Notes under the pieces: generated by a model
The model's input: only the letters and a program-made list of their open reading frames with translations
The model's database searches: none
Told to the model about the DNA's origin: nothing
Shown: positions 1-5,381 of the stretch, in pieces
Numbering within the stretch: the stretch's first letter is position 1
Layout of the letters: each line of letters opens with the position of its first letter
Assembly (NCBI GenBank): GCA_002345025.1
Contig: DDUX01000092.1
Location: 1 to 5,576 of the forward strand
Origin: Candidatus Accumulibacter iunctus
GTDB taxonomy: Bacteria > Pseudomonadota > Gammaproteobacteria > Burkholderiales > Rhodocyclaceae
DNA length: 5,576 nt
Direction: 5' to 3'
Made by a program: the position numbers and the translations under genes

Positions 1-567
1 CGCCACCAGCCCGCCCATGCTGTGGCCGACGAGCAGCAGCCGGTCGGCGCCGGTCTGCGCCAGCACGGCGTCGATCCGCCGCGCGAGCGGTTCGACGTAG
101 TCGTCGATGCTCGCGTAGACCGGTTCGAGGCTGATCGTCGCCACCGTCCAGCCGGCGGCCTCGAGCCGCCGCCGCAGCCACCACCAGGCGCCGCGCGAGC
201 AGCCGTAGCCATGCACCAGAAGGACCGGCGGTCGCCGCCCGGCAGCGCCGCGGTTGGCGCCCGGCAGGCGGTCGGTGCCCATCCACCAGCGCTCGACGGG
301 AAAAATGAGGACGAAGCAGACGACGAAGGCCGCGTACTCGGCGAGGACCATCCGGATCGTCTGCGCAGCGCTCAGCCGAGGCGCCGGCGAATGCCAGGCG
401 AAGGCGCAGGCGTAGCTGGCCGCGACGAGCAGCGCCCGCAGTCCGAGAACCCCCGCCAGTGCCGCCAGTCCGGCCGCCGCCGGCGAGGCATCGAAGATTT
501 CGCTGGCGACGGCGACGTAGAGCGCCACTTCGAGCAGCAGCGACAGACACAGGGCACGGGCCAGCAC
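1..567 (-). CDS. Membrane-anchored alpha/beta hydrolase (lipase/esterase-like), C-terminal part cut off by window edge
   Basis: The first 189 residues are visible; the gene continues beyond position 1. The sequence has an alpha/beta-hydrolase core: VLLVHGYG at about residues 115-122 (oxyanion-hole HG motif) and VGHSMGG at 180-186, with S183 as the predicted nucleophile. The catalytic Asp and His would lie outside the window. Before the core are three hydrophobic stretches (about 1-24, 29-55, 70-90), so the enzyme is probably anchored in the inner membrane; which side the catalytic domain faces is not clear. The start is GTG at 567-565, supported by AGGAG at 580-576 with 8 bases of spacing. 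That ribosome site overlaps the end of the GMC oxidoreductase gene, whose stop is only 15 bases upstream, so this is the last visible gene of the operon. Inference: it may release alcohols or fatty acids from esters to feed the oxidoreductases. Substrate cannot be told from sequence; triacylglycerol lipase-like and carboxylesterase roles are both possible. Confidence 0.9.
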   Translation of the reverse strand, partial: MLARALCLSLLLEVALYVAVASEIFDASPAAAGLAALAGVLGLRALLVAASYACAFAWHSPAPRLSAAQTIRMVLAEYAAFVVCFVLIFPVERWWMGTDRLPGANRGAAGRRPPVLLVHGYGCSRGAWWWLRRRLEAAGWTVATISLEPVYASIDDYVEPLARRIDAVLAQTGADRLLLVGHSMGGLVA

Positions 568-582
568 GCGAGCGGCTCCTCT

Positions 583-2190
583 TCAGGGAATCAGCGGTGG
601 TGGCCTGCCCGACAGGTCGGCGGCGAGCAGGCTGGCGTTGCGGGCGACCAGGCCGTAGATCGAGAGCTGCGGATTGGCGCCGAGACTGGTCGGAAAGACC
701 GATCCATCGAGCACAGACAGGTTTCCCAGCCAGAAGTGCCGGCCGCGGTGGTCGACGACGCCGCGCTGCGGCGCGTCGGCCATGCCGCAGCCGCCCATCA
801 CGTGCGCGCTGACGACGCGGCAGAGCAAGGGCTTCAGGGGCAGTTCGGCGATCCCCTTCTTCGCCTGCGCCCAGCTCGAGTAGAGCGGCGCGGTTTCGTG
901 CACCGGCGTCACCGCGCGGGCGCCGGCGGCGAACTGGATCTCGGCCATCGCCAGCAGCGCGCGCCGCGCGGCTTCCCAGATCACCTCTCCCAGCGGGTAG
1001 TCGAGGACCGGTAGACCATCGCGGCCCAGCCGCACCTGGCCACCCTGACTCTCCGGATTGAAGCCGTCGCGCAGCAGCGCCAGAATGACGTTGACGCGGG
1101 TGAACTCGCGCATCAGCGCCTGGTGCGCGGCGCCGAAACCCTGCAGCGTCGTCGCGTAGAGGACCGGGTGCAGCGGCGGCGTTTCGAGCTTGAAGCCGAG
1201 CGGACCGTCGATGGCGGCCTGCTGCAGGAAGAAGTCCGAGTACAGCGTCTGCGGCGCGCCGGCGTAGGCGTCGACACGCTCCGGCATCAGCGCCGACGAG
1301 ATCACCACCGGGTGCAGGAAGGTACGCTTGCCGAGCAGGCGATGCGGGTCTGGGACGCCGCTGCGCAGCAGCAGCGCCGGGCTGCCGATGGCGCCGGCGG
1401 CGCTGACGAAATGCCTGGCGCGCAGTTGCACCCGCTTGCCGGAGGGATGAATGCCGTCTGGCCGCAGCGCCATGCAGTCGAGAGCGCTGATGCGGCCGCC
1501 GCTGAAGCGCAGACGCTCGGCACGCAGCCGGGTATAGAGCGTCGCGCCACGGTTCAGCGCTGCCGGGATGGCCGTCAGCAACATCGACTGCTTGGCGTTG
1601 GTCGGGCAGCCCATGCCGCAGTAGCCGAGGTTCCAGCAGCCCTTGACGTTGCGCCTGATGGCGTCGATCGGGATGCCGAGTTTTTCTGCTCCGCTGCCAA
1701 GGACCCTGTTGTTCTGGTTCGGCGGCGTCTCCCACGGACGGACCCAGAGCTTGTGCTCCATCACGGCGAACCACGAGCTCATCGCTTCGGCACTCAGTTG
1801 ACGCAAACCGAAGTGGCGCTGCCAGTAGGCAAGGACTTCCGGCGGCGTGCGGAAGCTGCTCGTCCAGTTGACGGTCGTCGAGCCACCGACGCAGCGCCCC
1901 TGCAGGATGTTGATCGCCTTGTCGGCGGTCTTGCGCGCTGCCGAATCCTGGTAGAGCTCGGGGTAGGCGTCGGACTCGCGCATGCGGAAGTCGGTCGAGG
2001 AGCGCAGCGGCCCTTCCTCGACCAGGATGACGCGCAGTCCGGCGGCGCTGAGAATATCGGCGGTGACGCCGCCGCCGGCGCCGCTGCCGACGATGACGAC
2101 GTCGGCCTCGACGGTCTGGCCCTTGCCGAGCGTCGAGGCATCGACATGTTTCCAGCCTGCAGCGAGGCCGGCGCGGATCGGATCGTGCAT
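583..2190 (-). CDS. GMC-family FAD-dependent alcohol dehydrogenase (LaoA-like)
   Basis: 535 residues, a normal length for the family. The N-terminal FAD-binding Rossmann motif is GSGAGGG at 35-41, with an acidic pair (E58/E59) ending the second strand. VGGSTTVNW at 101-109 is the second GMC signature. The C-terminal catalytic region has HVMGG (H463) and GANPQLS (N506), the usual His/Asn pair. Cysteines C185, C191 and C195 have the C-x5-C-x3-C spacing I recall for the 3Fe-4S site of bacterial FAD glucose dehydrogenase, so an iron-sulfur cluster is possible. No signal peptide is seen; export would depend on the Tat-signal partner encoded just upstream. The start chosen is ATG 2190-2188: it overlaps the upstream stop as TGATG, has GAGGG 8 bases before it, and the protein aligns from there; the same frame is open to 2370 but that part lies over the neighbour gene. 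Gene order matches P. aeruginosa laoC-laoB-laoA, where LaoA oxidises long-chain alcohols such as dodecanol. The substrate here is inferred. Confidence 0.93.
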   Translation of the reverse strand: MHDPIRAGLAAGWKHVDASTLGKGQTVEADVVIVGSGAGGGVTADILSAAGLRVILVEEGPLRSSTDFRMRESDAYPELYQDSAARKTADKAINILQGRCVGGSTTVNWTSSFRTPPEVLAYWQRHFGLRQLSAEAMSSWFAVMEHKLWVRPWETPPNQNNRVLGSGAEKLGIPIDAIRRNVKGCWNLGYCGMGCPTNAKQSMLLTAIPAALNRGATLYTRLRAERLRFSGGRISALDCMALRPDGIHPSGKRVQLRARHFVSAAGAIGSPALLLRSGVPDPHRLLGKRTFLHPVVISSALMPERVDAYAGAPQTLYSDFFLQQAAIDGPLGFKLETPPLHPVLYATTLQGFGAAHQALMREFTRVNVILALLRDGFNPESQGGQVRLGRDGLPVLDYPLGEVIWEAARRALLAMAEIQFAAGARAVTPVHETAPLYSSWAQAKKGIAELPLKPLLCRVVSAHVMGGCGMADAPQRGVVDHRGRHFWLGNLSVLDGSVFPTSLGANPQLSIYGLVARNASLLAADLSGRPPPLIP

Positions 2191-2693
2191 CAGAAGTTCC
2201 CTCGCGGCGGTCCGGGGTAGGCAATTGCCTCCCAGGTGTCGGGACGCGCATACCAGGCGCCGAAGCTCAGGTCGTGCAGCGCCCCGTAGGCGCCCTGCAG
2301 CAGAGTCAGACGGCTTGTCCGCCAGGATTGCAGAAACTCGCTGACTTCGCCAACCGTCGCCTCGCGCCACGGTCTGCCGACGCCGGCGAGGGCCATTCGC
2401 CCGGGCGCCGAAACCAGCAACCCGAACAGTTCGCCGATCTCGCGCTGGCTGGCAAGCGAGAGGCCGGCGATCGTCGTGCCGATGCCGTCGACGGTCAGCG
2501 CGACCAGGCGCCGTCGCTCGTCGCCCGCGGGTGGCAGCGCGCCGTCGAGCAGGGCGCCGCAGATCGCCGCCAGCATCTCGCGCTCGCCGCTGCTGAGCTG
2601 CCGCCCGCCGGCGGCGTTGAGCCAGCCGGCGAAGGAGAGCAGCAGGCCGCCGGCAAGACCGGTCTTGATGAACTGGCGGCGGCTGAGTCTCAT
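2190..2693 (-). CDS. Tat-signal small subunit, gluconate 2-dehydrogenase subunit 3-like (LaoB-like)
   Basis: 167 residues. The N-terminus has a clear twin-arginine signal, SRRQFIK at 4-10, followed by a hydrophobic stretch (about 11-24) and a possible cleavage site near LNA at 25-27, so it is expected to be exported folded. The C-terminal part ends in AWYARPDTW and YPGPP, which resembles the small-subunit (subunit 3) family that pairs with GMC dehydrogenases. In the FAD glucose dehydrogenase complex, the equivalent small subunit carries the Tat signal and brings the signal-less catalytic subunit along; the same role is inferred here for the following gene. It is tightly coupled on both sides: its ATG overlaps the aldehyde dehydrogenase stop by four bases (ATGA, 2693-2690), and its own stop overlaps the GMC start by one base (TGATG). 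An internal GAGGA about 10 bases upstream can serve as ribosome site. It has no catalytic motif of its own. Confidence 0.88.
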   Translation of the reverse strand: MRLSRRQFIKTGLAGGLLLSFAGWLNAAGGRQLSSGEREMLAAICGALLDGALPPAGDERRRLVALTVDGIGTTIAGLSLASQREIGELFGLLVSAPGRMALAGVGRPWREATVGEVSEFLQSWRTSRLTLLQGAYGALHDLSFGAWYARPDTWEAIAYPGPPRGNF

Positions 2694-4108
2694 CGCAGCA
2701 GAATCCTCGTCAGGCGGTCGAACAGCGCACCGTAGGGCGGCTTGAAGAGGCCGATCGCCGACAGCCGCGACTGCCGGAAGACCGCCTTGCGGACCGAGAA
2801 GGTCTCGAAGCCGGCGAAACCGTGATAGCAGCCCATGCCGCTCGGGCCGACGCCACCGAAGGGCAGCTCTTCCTGCGCGATGTGCAGGATCGTGTCATTG
2901 ACCGTGACGCCGCCGGAAACCGTCGCGTCGAGGACGCGCTCGATGTTGCTGCGGTCGCCATCGAAGTAGTACAGCGCGAGGGGCCGCGGCCGCTGGTTGA
3001 CGTAGCGGATCGCCTGCTCGAGGTCGCGGTACGCGATGATCGGCAGCAGCGGTCCGAAGATCTCCTCCTGCATCACGCGCAGCCCGTCGCCGGCGTCGAG
3101 CAGCGCCAGTGGCGGCAAGTGGCGCCGCACCGGATCGGCAACGGCACCGGGCAGCAGGTCGACGATCGTCGCTCCGGCGGTCCGCGCCTCGTCGACCCAG
3201 GCGGTCAGGCGCGCATACTGGCGCTGATCGACGATCGCCGAGTAATCGGCGTTGCGGTCGATGTCCGGGTAGCAGCGGCCGAGGATGCGCTGCGCGTGCT
3301 GTACGAAGGCCTCTTCCTGTCCGGCCGGCAGCAGCACGTAGTCGGGCGCGATGCAGGTCTGGCCGGCGTTCAGGCACTTGCCGATGACGATCCTTTCGAC
3401 GGCACGAACGAAGGCCGGGCTCCCTGGCGGCAGCGGACCGATGATCGCCGGCGACTTGCCACCGAGTTCGAGGGTCACCGGCGTCAGGTTGTCGGCCGCC
3501 GCGCGCATCACCTGTCGGCCGACCGCCGTCGAGCCGGTGAACAGCAGGTGGTCGAAGGGCAGCGCCGCGAACGCGCGCGCCACCGTCACGTCACCCTCGA
3601 CGACCGACAGTTCGTCGTCGGCAAAGTAACGGCCGGCGAGTTCGGCGAACAGTGCAGCGGTCGCCGGCGTGATCTCCGACATCTTCACGAGCGCGCGGTT
3701 GCCGGCCGCCAGCGCCGCCGCCAGCGGCGCCGCAGCGAGGAAGATCGGGTAGTTCCAGGGGACGATGATGCCGACGGCGCCAAGCGGCTGGTGGCGCACC
3801 TCCGCCCGGCCGGGCTGGAACCACAGCGACACCGGACGTGCCTGCGGTCGCATCCAGCGCCGCAGATGGCGGCGGGCATGACGAACGGCCTCGTGGCTCG
3901 GGAAGATCTCGAGCAGCCTCGTCTCGGCGGGCGAGCGGTGGCCAAAGTCGCGCCGTACGGCGTCGGCGATCGCCTGCTCGTTATCGAGCAGCAGGCGGCC
4001 GAGCGCCTGCAGACGACGCTCGCGCACCGCCCGCGGCGGATTCGGCTCGCCGCGGGCTGCCGCCTGCAGCCGCGCGAACCGGTCGGCCAACGAATCAGGA
4101 TGAGGCAT
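2690..4108 (-). CDS. Class-3-like NAD(P)-dependent aldehyde dehydrogenase (coniferyl aldehyde dehydrogenase type, LaoC-like)
   Basis: 472 residues, typical of the short class-3 ALDH branch. Motifs in order: PWNYP at 117-121 and the KMSE region at 142-145 (cofactor site), FTGSTAVG at 190-197, LELGGK at 213-218 with general base E214, GQTC with catalytic C252, EEIFGP at 348-353, and LPFGGVGPSGMG at 415-426. The C-terminal tail (about 440-472) is hydrophobic and basic, as in class-3 enzymes that sit near membranes; I see no signal peptide, so it should act in the cytoplasm. Such proteins are often named coniferyl aldehyde dehydrogenase, but the operon with GMC and Tat-subunit genes points to oxidation of aliphatic aldehydes, as for LaoC. 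The start is ATG 4108-4106 because AAGGAG lies 6 bases upstream (4120-4115); the frame is open to a TTG at 4141 with no comparable ribosome site. It is the first gene of the operon and faces the rightward gene across 110 bases. Confidence 0.94.
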   Translation of the reverse strand: MPHPDSLADRFARLQAAARGEPNPPRAVRERRLQALGRLLLDNEQAIADAVRRDFGHRSPAETRLLEIFPSHEAVRHARRHLRRWMRPQARPVSLWFQPGRAEVRHQPLGAVGIIVPWNYPIFLAAAPLAAALAAGNRALVKMSEITPATAALFAELAGRYFADDELSVVEGDVTVARAFAALPFDHLLFTGSTAVGRQVMRAAADNLTPVTLELGGKSPAIIGPLPPGSPAFVRAVERIVIGKCLNAGQTCIAPDYVLLPAGQEEAFVQHAQRILGRCYPDIDRNADYSAIVDQRQYARLTAWVDEARTAGATIVDLLPGAVADPVRRHLPPLALLDAGDGLRVMQEEIFGPLLPIIAYRDLEQAIRYVNQRPRPLALYYFDGDRSNIERVLDATVSGGVTVNDTILHIAQEELPFGGVGPSGMGCYHGFAGFETFSVRKAVFRQSRLSAIGLFKPPYGALFDRLTRILLR

Positions 4109-4114
4109 GCGCTG

Positions 4115-4120
4115 CTCCTT
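4115..4120 (-). promoter_or_regulatory. Strong ribosome binding site of the aldehyde dehydrogenase gene
   Basis: On the minus strand this reads AAGGAG, a near-perfect Shine-Dalgarno sequence, with 6 bases (CAGCGC) before the ATG at 4108. It decides the start of the aldehyde dehydrogenase in favour of this ATG over the upstream TTG at 4141. Confidence 0.85.
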
Positions 4121-4181
4121 CAGAGGTTCGGTCAGGAGCAAGTGTAGTCGCTGCCGCTGACGCCGGTTAGGCAGTGGCCTC

Positions 4182-4210
4182 TAAACAGCAGCCGCGCGCC
4201 GCGGCATAAT
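4182..4210 (+). promoter_or_regulatory. Sigma70-like promoter of the rightward gene, placed for a near-leaderless transcript
   Basis: The -35 candidate is TAAACA (4182-4187, four of six consensus bases) and the -10 candidate is CATAAT (4205-4210, five of six), separated by the ideal 17 bases. Transcription would begin about 7 bases past the -10, at roughly 4217-4219, which is on or next to the ATG at 4219. No Shine-Dalgarno sequence is visible before this ATG, consistent with a leaderless or very short leader mRNA. Confidence 0.6.
4191..4205. repeat. Perfect GCCGCG-CGC-CGCGGC inverted repeat inside the promoter spacer
   Basis: Two 6-base arms (4191-4196 and 4200-4205) pair perfectly around three bases. 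The element fills most of the spacer between the -35 and -10 of the rightward promoter and touches the first base of the -10, an ideal place for a repressor. Such short GC palindromes also arise by chance in a GC-rich genome, so an operator role is only a suggestion. Confidence 0.35.
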
Positions 4211-4218
4211 CCGTCCCC

Positions 4219-4947
4219 ATGGATGATGCGACGGTCTCGATCGAGAAAGAGCAGTGTGCCGATGCACTTCGGCAGCACCTGCAGACGGCCAAGCACCTGC
4301 GGCTGCAGGCGAACCGCGAGCCGACGGCAGCGACGAAACGGCTGCGCCTGCGTGACTGGCAGGCGGGTCGTCTTGCGCGCACGCATGCCGAGCTGCTGGC
4401 CAGCCCGCGCTTCGGCGAGGCGGCACAGTTCTTTCTTTCCGATCTCTACGGCCCGAAGGATTTCAGCAGTCGCGACGAGGAGGTCGAGCGCATCCTGCCG
4501 CTGCTGATCCGGATGTTGCCGGTCTCGGCGCTGCGTACCGTGGCGCTGGCTGTCGAGGTCGACGCGCTGTCCGAGGAACTCGACTCGGCGATGGTCGCCG
4601 AACTCGAGCGTGCCGGGCTGCTCGAGCGCATCGACGAGGACTCCTACGCTGCCGCCTACCGCGCCGTCGGCTGCCGCGCCGAGCGGGAACGGCAGATCCT
4701 GCTGATCCGGCAGACCGGCGAATCCCTCGATCGCGTCGCCAGGAAGCCCCTGCTGAGCACCATGCTGCGGCTGATGCGCGGTCCCGCGCACCTTGCCGGA
4801 CTCGGTGAGTTGCACGAGTTCCTCGACCGCGGCCTCAATGCCTTTCGCTGCATGGGCCGTGCCGACGAATTCCTCGACTCGATCGAGCGCAAGGAGCGCC
4901 GGCTGCTCGAACGATTGTTCGCCGCTGCCGACGATCCCTTCCTCTGA
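4219..4947 (+). CDS. Conserved protein of unknown function with FFLxxLY-GPKDF motif
   Basis: 242 residues, rich in Leu, Arg, Glu and Ala and predicted to be largely helical; no signal peptide or membrane segment, so probably cytoplasmic. The most distinctive stretch is FFLSDLY at 71-77 followed by GPKDFSSRD at 78-86. It looks like the family that databases call 'FFLEELY motif protein', widespread in beta- and gammaproteobacteria and without a known function; this is from memory and not checked. No catalytic motif or nucleotide-binding loop is seen. The charged helices at about 112-140 and 215-236 could serve in protein contacts. The start is ATG 4219, where codon use becomes gene-like and which the CATAAT promoter abuts; there is no ribosome site, suggesting a leaderless mRNA. 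It is transcribed away from the alcohol-oxidation operon and need not be related to it. It ends 28 bases before the first unit of the repeat array, whose first terminator would also stop its transcript. Confidence 0.85.
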   Translation: MDDATVSIEKEQCADALRQHLQTAKHLRLQANREPTAATKRLRLRDWQAGRLARTHAELLASPRFGEAAQFFLSDLYGPKDFSSRDEEVERILPLLIRMLPVSALRTVALAVEVDALSEELDSAMVAELERAGLLERIDEDSYAAAYRAVGCRAERERQILLIRQTGESLDRVARKPLLSTMLRLMRGPAHLAGLGELHEFLDRGLNAFRCMGRADEFLDSIERKERRLLERLFAAADDPFL

Positions 4948-4987
4948 TCGTCTGCTACACGTTGTGACACAAAAGGCCAACTACTGC

Positions 4988-5012
4988 ACAGATCCCGAGG
5001 CCTCGAGTCTGT
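4988..5012. repeat. Dyad ACAGA-N15-TCTGT, repeated in each unit (also 5168-5192 and 5346-5370)
   Basis: ACAGA and TCTGT form perfect 5-base inverted arms 15 bases apart in all three units, just upstream of the conserved TAGCAT (5012-5017, 5192-5197, 5370-5375). If TAGCAT is the -10 of each small RNA, the dyad covers about -36 to -12, so it could be a regulator site replacing a poor -35. In unit 1 the centre also reads CGAGGCCTCG, a perfect palindrome; in units 2 and 3 it reads CCGCGG. Function is inferred only from conservation and position. Confidence 0.4.
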
Positions 5013-5040
5013 AGCATTCGTTCTGTCGCCGGAGCACTCA

Positions 5041-5062
5041 CCTCCCCCCTCCCCCTCCCCCC
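5041..5062. repeat. Pure pyrimidine tract with C6-T-C5-T-C6 mirror symmetry; G-rich on the minus strand
   Basis: All 22 bases are C or T, and 5044-5062 reads the same in both directions. On the minus strand it gives G runs of 6, 5, 6 and 2 separated by single A, so G-quadruplex or triplex DNA is possible. It forms most of the hairpin loop of small RNA copy 1. The corresponding tracts in units 2 and 3 are interrupted and less symmetric, so conservation favours the RNA explanation. Confidence 0.5.
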
Positions 5063-5087
5063 AAAGTGGTTCGGCGATTGCTTCACC

Positions 5088-5130
5088 CGGCCCGCCAAGC
5101 CCCCCCCCCTGGCGGGCCGTTTCTTTTTCT
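5088..5130 (+). terminator. Intrinsic terminator, unit 1
   Basis: Arms CGGCCCGCCA (5088-5097) and TGGCGGGCCG (5110-5119) pair perfectly over 10 bases around a loop of 12 that includes a run of ten C (5100-5109). The tail is TTTCTTTTTCT (5120-5130). It would end the small RNA of this unit and any read-through from the gene ending at 4947. Confidence 0.88.
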
Positions 5131-5203
5131 GGCGTCGCGTGCCGGCATCTCCCCTGCGAATTACTTCACAGATCCCGCGGCCTCGAGTCTGTAGCATTCG
5201 TTC

Positions 5204-5308
5204 TGTCGCCGGAGCACTCACCTCCCCCTACTCCTCCCCCCAAAGTGGCTCGGCGACTGCTTCACCCGGCCCGCCTAGTCCACCCCCTGGCGGGCCGTTT
5301 CTTTTTCT
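5204..5308 (+). ncRNA. Putative small regulatory RNA, copy 2
   Basis: Same design as copy 1. Hairpin 1 pairs G5205 plus TCGCCG (5206-5211) with CGGCGA plus C (5251-5257), AGC (5213-5215) with GCT (5248-5250), and ACT (5216-5218) with AGT (5244-5246), with bulged G at 5212 and 5247; all pairs are Watson-Crick. The loop (5219-5243, 25 bases) contains ACCTCC and CTCCTCC, two chances to pair with GGAGG-type ribosome sites. The loop is the part that differs most from the other copies, so the siblings may prefer different targets. The 3' end is the terminator T-run. Confidence 0.6.
5267..5308 (+). terminator. Intrinsic terminator, unit 2
   Basis: Arms CGGCCCGCC (5267-5275) and GGCGGGCCG (5289-5297) pair perfectly over 9 bases; the loop has 13 bases and differs in sequence from unit 1. 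The tail is TTTCTTTTTCT (5298-5308). Confidence 0.88.
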
Positions 5309-5381
5309 GGCGCCGCGTGCCGGCATCTCCCCTGCGAATTACTTCACAGATCCCGCGGCCTCGAGTCTGTAGCATTCGTTC

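Larger units (their letters stand above)
4109..4218. promoter_or_regulatory. Divergent intergenic control region between the alcohol-oxidation operon and the rightward gene
   Basis: These 110 bases must hold the promoters of both transcription units. For the leftward operon the only -10-like hexamer I see is TACACT (minus strand, 4146-4141), four of six consensus bases, with no good -35, which suggests an activated or weak promoter. An imperfect dyad, GCCGCTG (4153-4159) and CAGTGGC (4172-4178), six of seven positions paired, lies where the -35 region of that promoter would be and could be an operator. A second, perfect dyad lies at 4191-4205. No regulator gene is found nearby in the window, so the binding proteins are unknown. 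Confidence 0.5.
5024..5130 (+). ncRNA. Putative small regulatory RNA, copy 1, with C-rich anti-Shine-Dalgarno loop
   Basis: Hairpin 1 pairs TCGCCG (5026-5031) with CGGCGA (5072-5077), AGC (5033-5035) with GTT (5069-5071, one G-U), and ACT (5036-5038) with AGT (5065-5067), with single-base bulges at 5032 and 5068. G5025 pairs with T5078 as a wobble. The 26-base loop (5039-5064) is nearly all pyrimidine, and with the preceding T holds TCACCTCC, the same eight bases as the 3' tail of 16S rRNA, so it could pair with Shine-Dalgarno sequences of target mRNAs. A short linker leads to a terminator ending in a U-rich tail suited to Hfq. The 5' end is a guess from TAGCAT at 5012-5017; no good -35 is seen. 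Compared with copies 2 and 3, its two stem changes are C to T and both keep pairing. No known family is recognised. Confidence 0.6.

Noticed and set aside
2191..2370. Longer N-terminus of the GMC enzyme (start at 2370)
   Set aside because: The extra 60 residues overlap the Tat-subunit gene, resemble no GMC N-terminus, and the TGATG-coupled ATG with GAGGG is a better start.
4109..4141. Longer aldehyde dehydrogenase start (TTG at 4141)
   Set aside because: A rare start codon without a ribosome site, whereas the ATG at 4108 follows AAGGAG at 6 bases.
22..4147. Long plus-strand open frames opposite the operon (22-1014, 1123-2220, 2822-4147)
   Set aside because: They are antisense shadows typical of GC-rich genes: low-complexity Arg/Ala/Gly-rich translations with no motifs, while the minus strand has clear family motifs throughout.
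4132..4980. Minus-strand open frame opposite the FFLxxLY gene
   Set aside because: Its translation has no recognisable domain and it would read through the divergent promoter region; the plus-strand protein has the conserved motif and the promoter.
5165..5197. Sigma70 promoter TTCACA (5165-5170) with TAGCAT (5192-5197) in unit 2
   Set aside because: The hexamers are fair, but the 21-base spacer is too long for a standard promoter, so I do not annotate it as one.
4955..5372. Open frames across the repeat array (minus 4955-5221, plus 5139-5372)
   Set aside because: They are proline-, serine- or glycine-rich low-complexity translations, have no ribosome site, and the 180/178 periods do not keep the frame between units.
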